From Amycolatopsis thailandensis (lineage in GTDB: Bacteria > Actinomycetota > Actinomycetes > Mycobacteriales > Pseudonocardiaceae), in NCBI RefSeq assembly GCF_002234405.1, contig NZ_NMQT01000013.1:22069-86068 (forward strand): 64,000 bases of DNA, read 5' to 3'. Each line of letters starts with the position of its first letter. The first letter of the stretch is position 1. A model generated the notes under the pieces. The model made no database searches and was not told where the DNA came from. It saw nothing but the letters and a program-made list of their open reading frames with translations. The translations under genes were made by a program, and so were the position numbers. Of this stretch, positions 63,608 to 64,000 are shown piece by piece.

Positions 63608-64000
63608 CGGATCCGTTGAAGCCGCTGCTGGACCTCGAAGGGGTCGCGGCGGCCGCGAAATCGGCTCAGGACGCGGTGTTCGCCGTCCACCGGCTGCCCG
63701 CCAACCTGCGTGGCGGCGCGGCGACGGCCGCCGAAGCGTCCGTGCGATCGGCGCGGGCGTCGGCCGGGATCGAGGGCGCCGCGCCCGAACTGCCGGAATC
63801 CGGCGAGGTGACCGATCCGGTGCTGGCGGGCGCGCTGCGGGTCGCGGAAGCGCTGGAGGGCCTGCTCCCGACCTGGCGGCGCGCGCCGTTGCAGGCGCTG
63901 GCGCGGTTGCACGTTCTGGCCGCTTCGGACCTGGTGACGGATCTCGACGCGCTGGGACGGCCGCGCTCGTCCGGCGACGTCGGGCCGCGGCTGGAGATGC
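63604..64000 (+). CDS. Uncharacterised helical protein, truncated by window end
   Basis: The first 132 residues are visible. The sequence is Ala-rich and helical (SAQDAVFAVHRLPANLRGGAATAAEASVRSARASAGIEGA; LPTWRRAPLQALARLHVLAA). An IEGA-type motif resembles proteins annotated loosely as oxidoreductase or Fic-like, near acs in streptomycetes. GTG start overlaps the preceding stop. The gene continues beyond 64000. Confidence 0.7.
   Translation, partial: MTDPLKPLLDLEGVAAAAKSAQDAVFAVHRLPANLRGGAATAAEASVRSARASAGIEGAAPELPESGEVTDPVLAGALRVAEALEGLLPTWRRAPLQALARLHVLAASDLVTDLDALGRPRSSGDVGPRLEM

Overview
The window reads as a chromosomal segment of a high-GC actinomycete of the Pseudonocardiaceae, most likely Amycolatopsis. 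The basis is roughly 70% GC, many GTG starts, a C. glutamicum-type aspartokinase with an internal beta-subunit start, a WhiB protein, ANTAR regulators, and long synteny with the Mycobacterium tuberculosis block Rv3667-Rv3683. This assignment is inferred from gene content and style; no database was searched. No transposase, prophage, CRISPR array, biosynthetic cluster or rRNA operon is visible. One tRNA, tRNA-Pro(CGG), is present.

Layout. 1-5.4 kb: an orphan signalling module of CheB, a frameshifted CheR-PAS protein and two GAF-ANTAR regulators, with two small membrane proteins. 5.4-8.4 kb: an HTH regulator divergent from a DHA2 exporter, then a nitroreductase. 8.6-11 kb: lysC-asd, the first two steps of the aspartate pathway. 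11-15.8 kb: a TPR-like protein, an M48 peptidase, RtcB RNA ligase and a lipoprotein. 15.8-25.2 kb: an exporter and a stress-flavoured group (catalase, FMN reductase, Ohr, Dps, glutamate decarboxylase, tautomerase) plus an esterase and a secreted proline-rich protein. 25.3-28.3 kb: an S9 peptidase, a methyltransferase and the tRNA. 28.4-51.1 kb: the mycobacterial-type block, with metallophosphoesterase, PonA2-type PBP, WhiB4-type regulator, paired Get3/ArsA-like ATPases, DUF4177 protein, RidA, metallo-beta-lactamase-fold protein, mycoredoxin-like protein, Crp, Nth, a TlpA-like thioredoxin, a CoA-type Nudix hydrolase, MarP, an EphE-like protein and a holin-X-type membrane protein. A lipase, two unknown proteins, a second sliding-clamp paralogue and an MFS exporter are inserted in it. 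51-64 kb: NhaA, POT transporter, VIT1-type transporter, a PNK-like kinase with a Thg1-like polymerase, a DUF2848/MHS-transporter/cupin group, an AT-hook protein, an AraC-GyrI regulator, acetyl-CoA synthetase, a GNAT, a phosphoribosyltransferase and a gene cut by the window edge.

The most unusual signals are not genes. (1) A 13-bp palindrome, GTCCANNNTGGAC, occurs seven times perfectly and at least nine more times with one mismatch. All seven perfect copies lie inside genes, fall in all three reading frames, and use codons rare in this DNA, so selection seems to act on the DNA itself. (2) Intergenic gaps carry a recurrent twin-hairpin element: two hairpins of the same stem whose apical loops are complementary (CCA/TGG, GGG/CCC, CCT/AGG, GTC/GAC), so the pair also forms one long loop-poor palindrome. 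It sits mainly where genes converge, in several sequence families sharing one architecture. (3) A 630-bp gap at 35.3-35.9 kb has imperfect terminal inverted repeats of about 53 bp and nested palindromes. (4) The CheR frameshift lies inside a perfect 22-bp palindrome. (5) A PNK-like kinase overlaps a Thg1-like reverse polymerase gene, a plausible RNA 5'-end repair pair.
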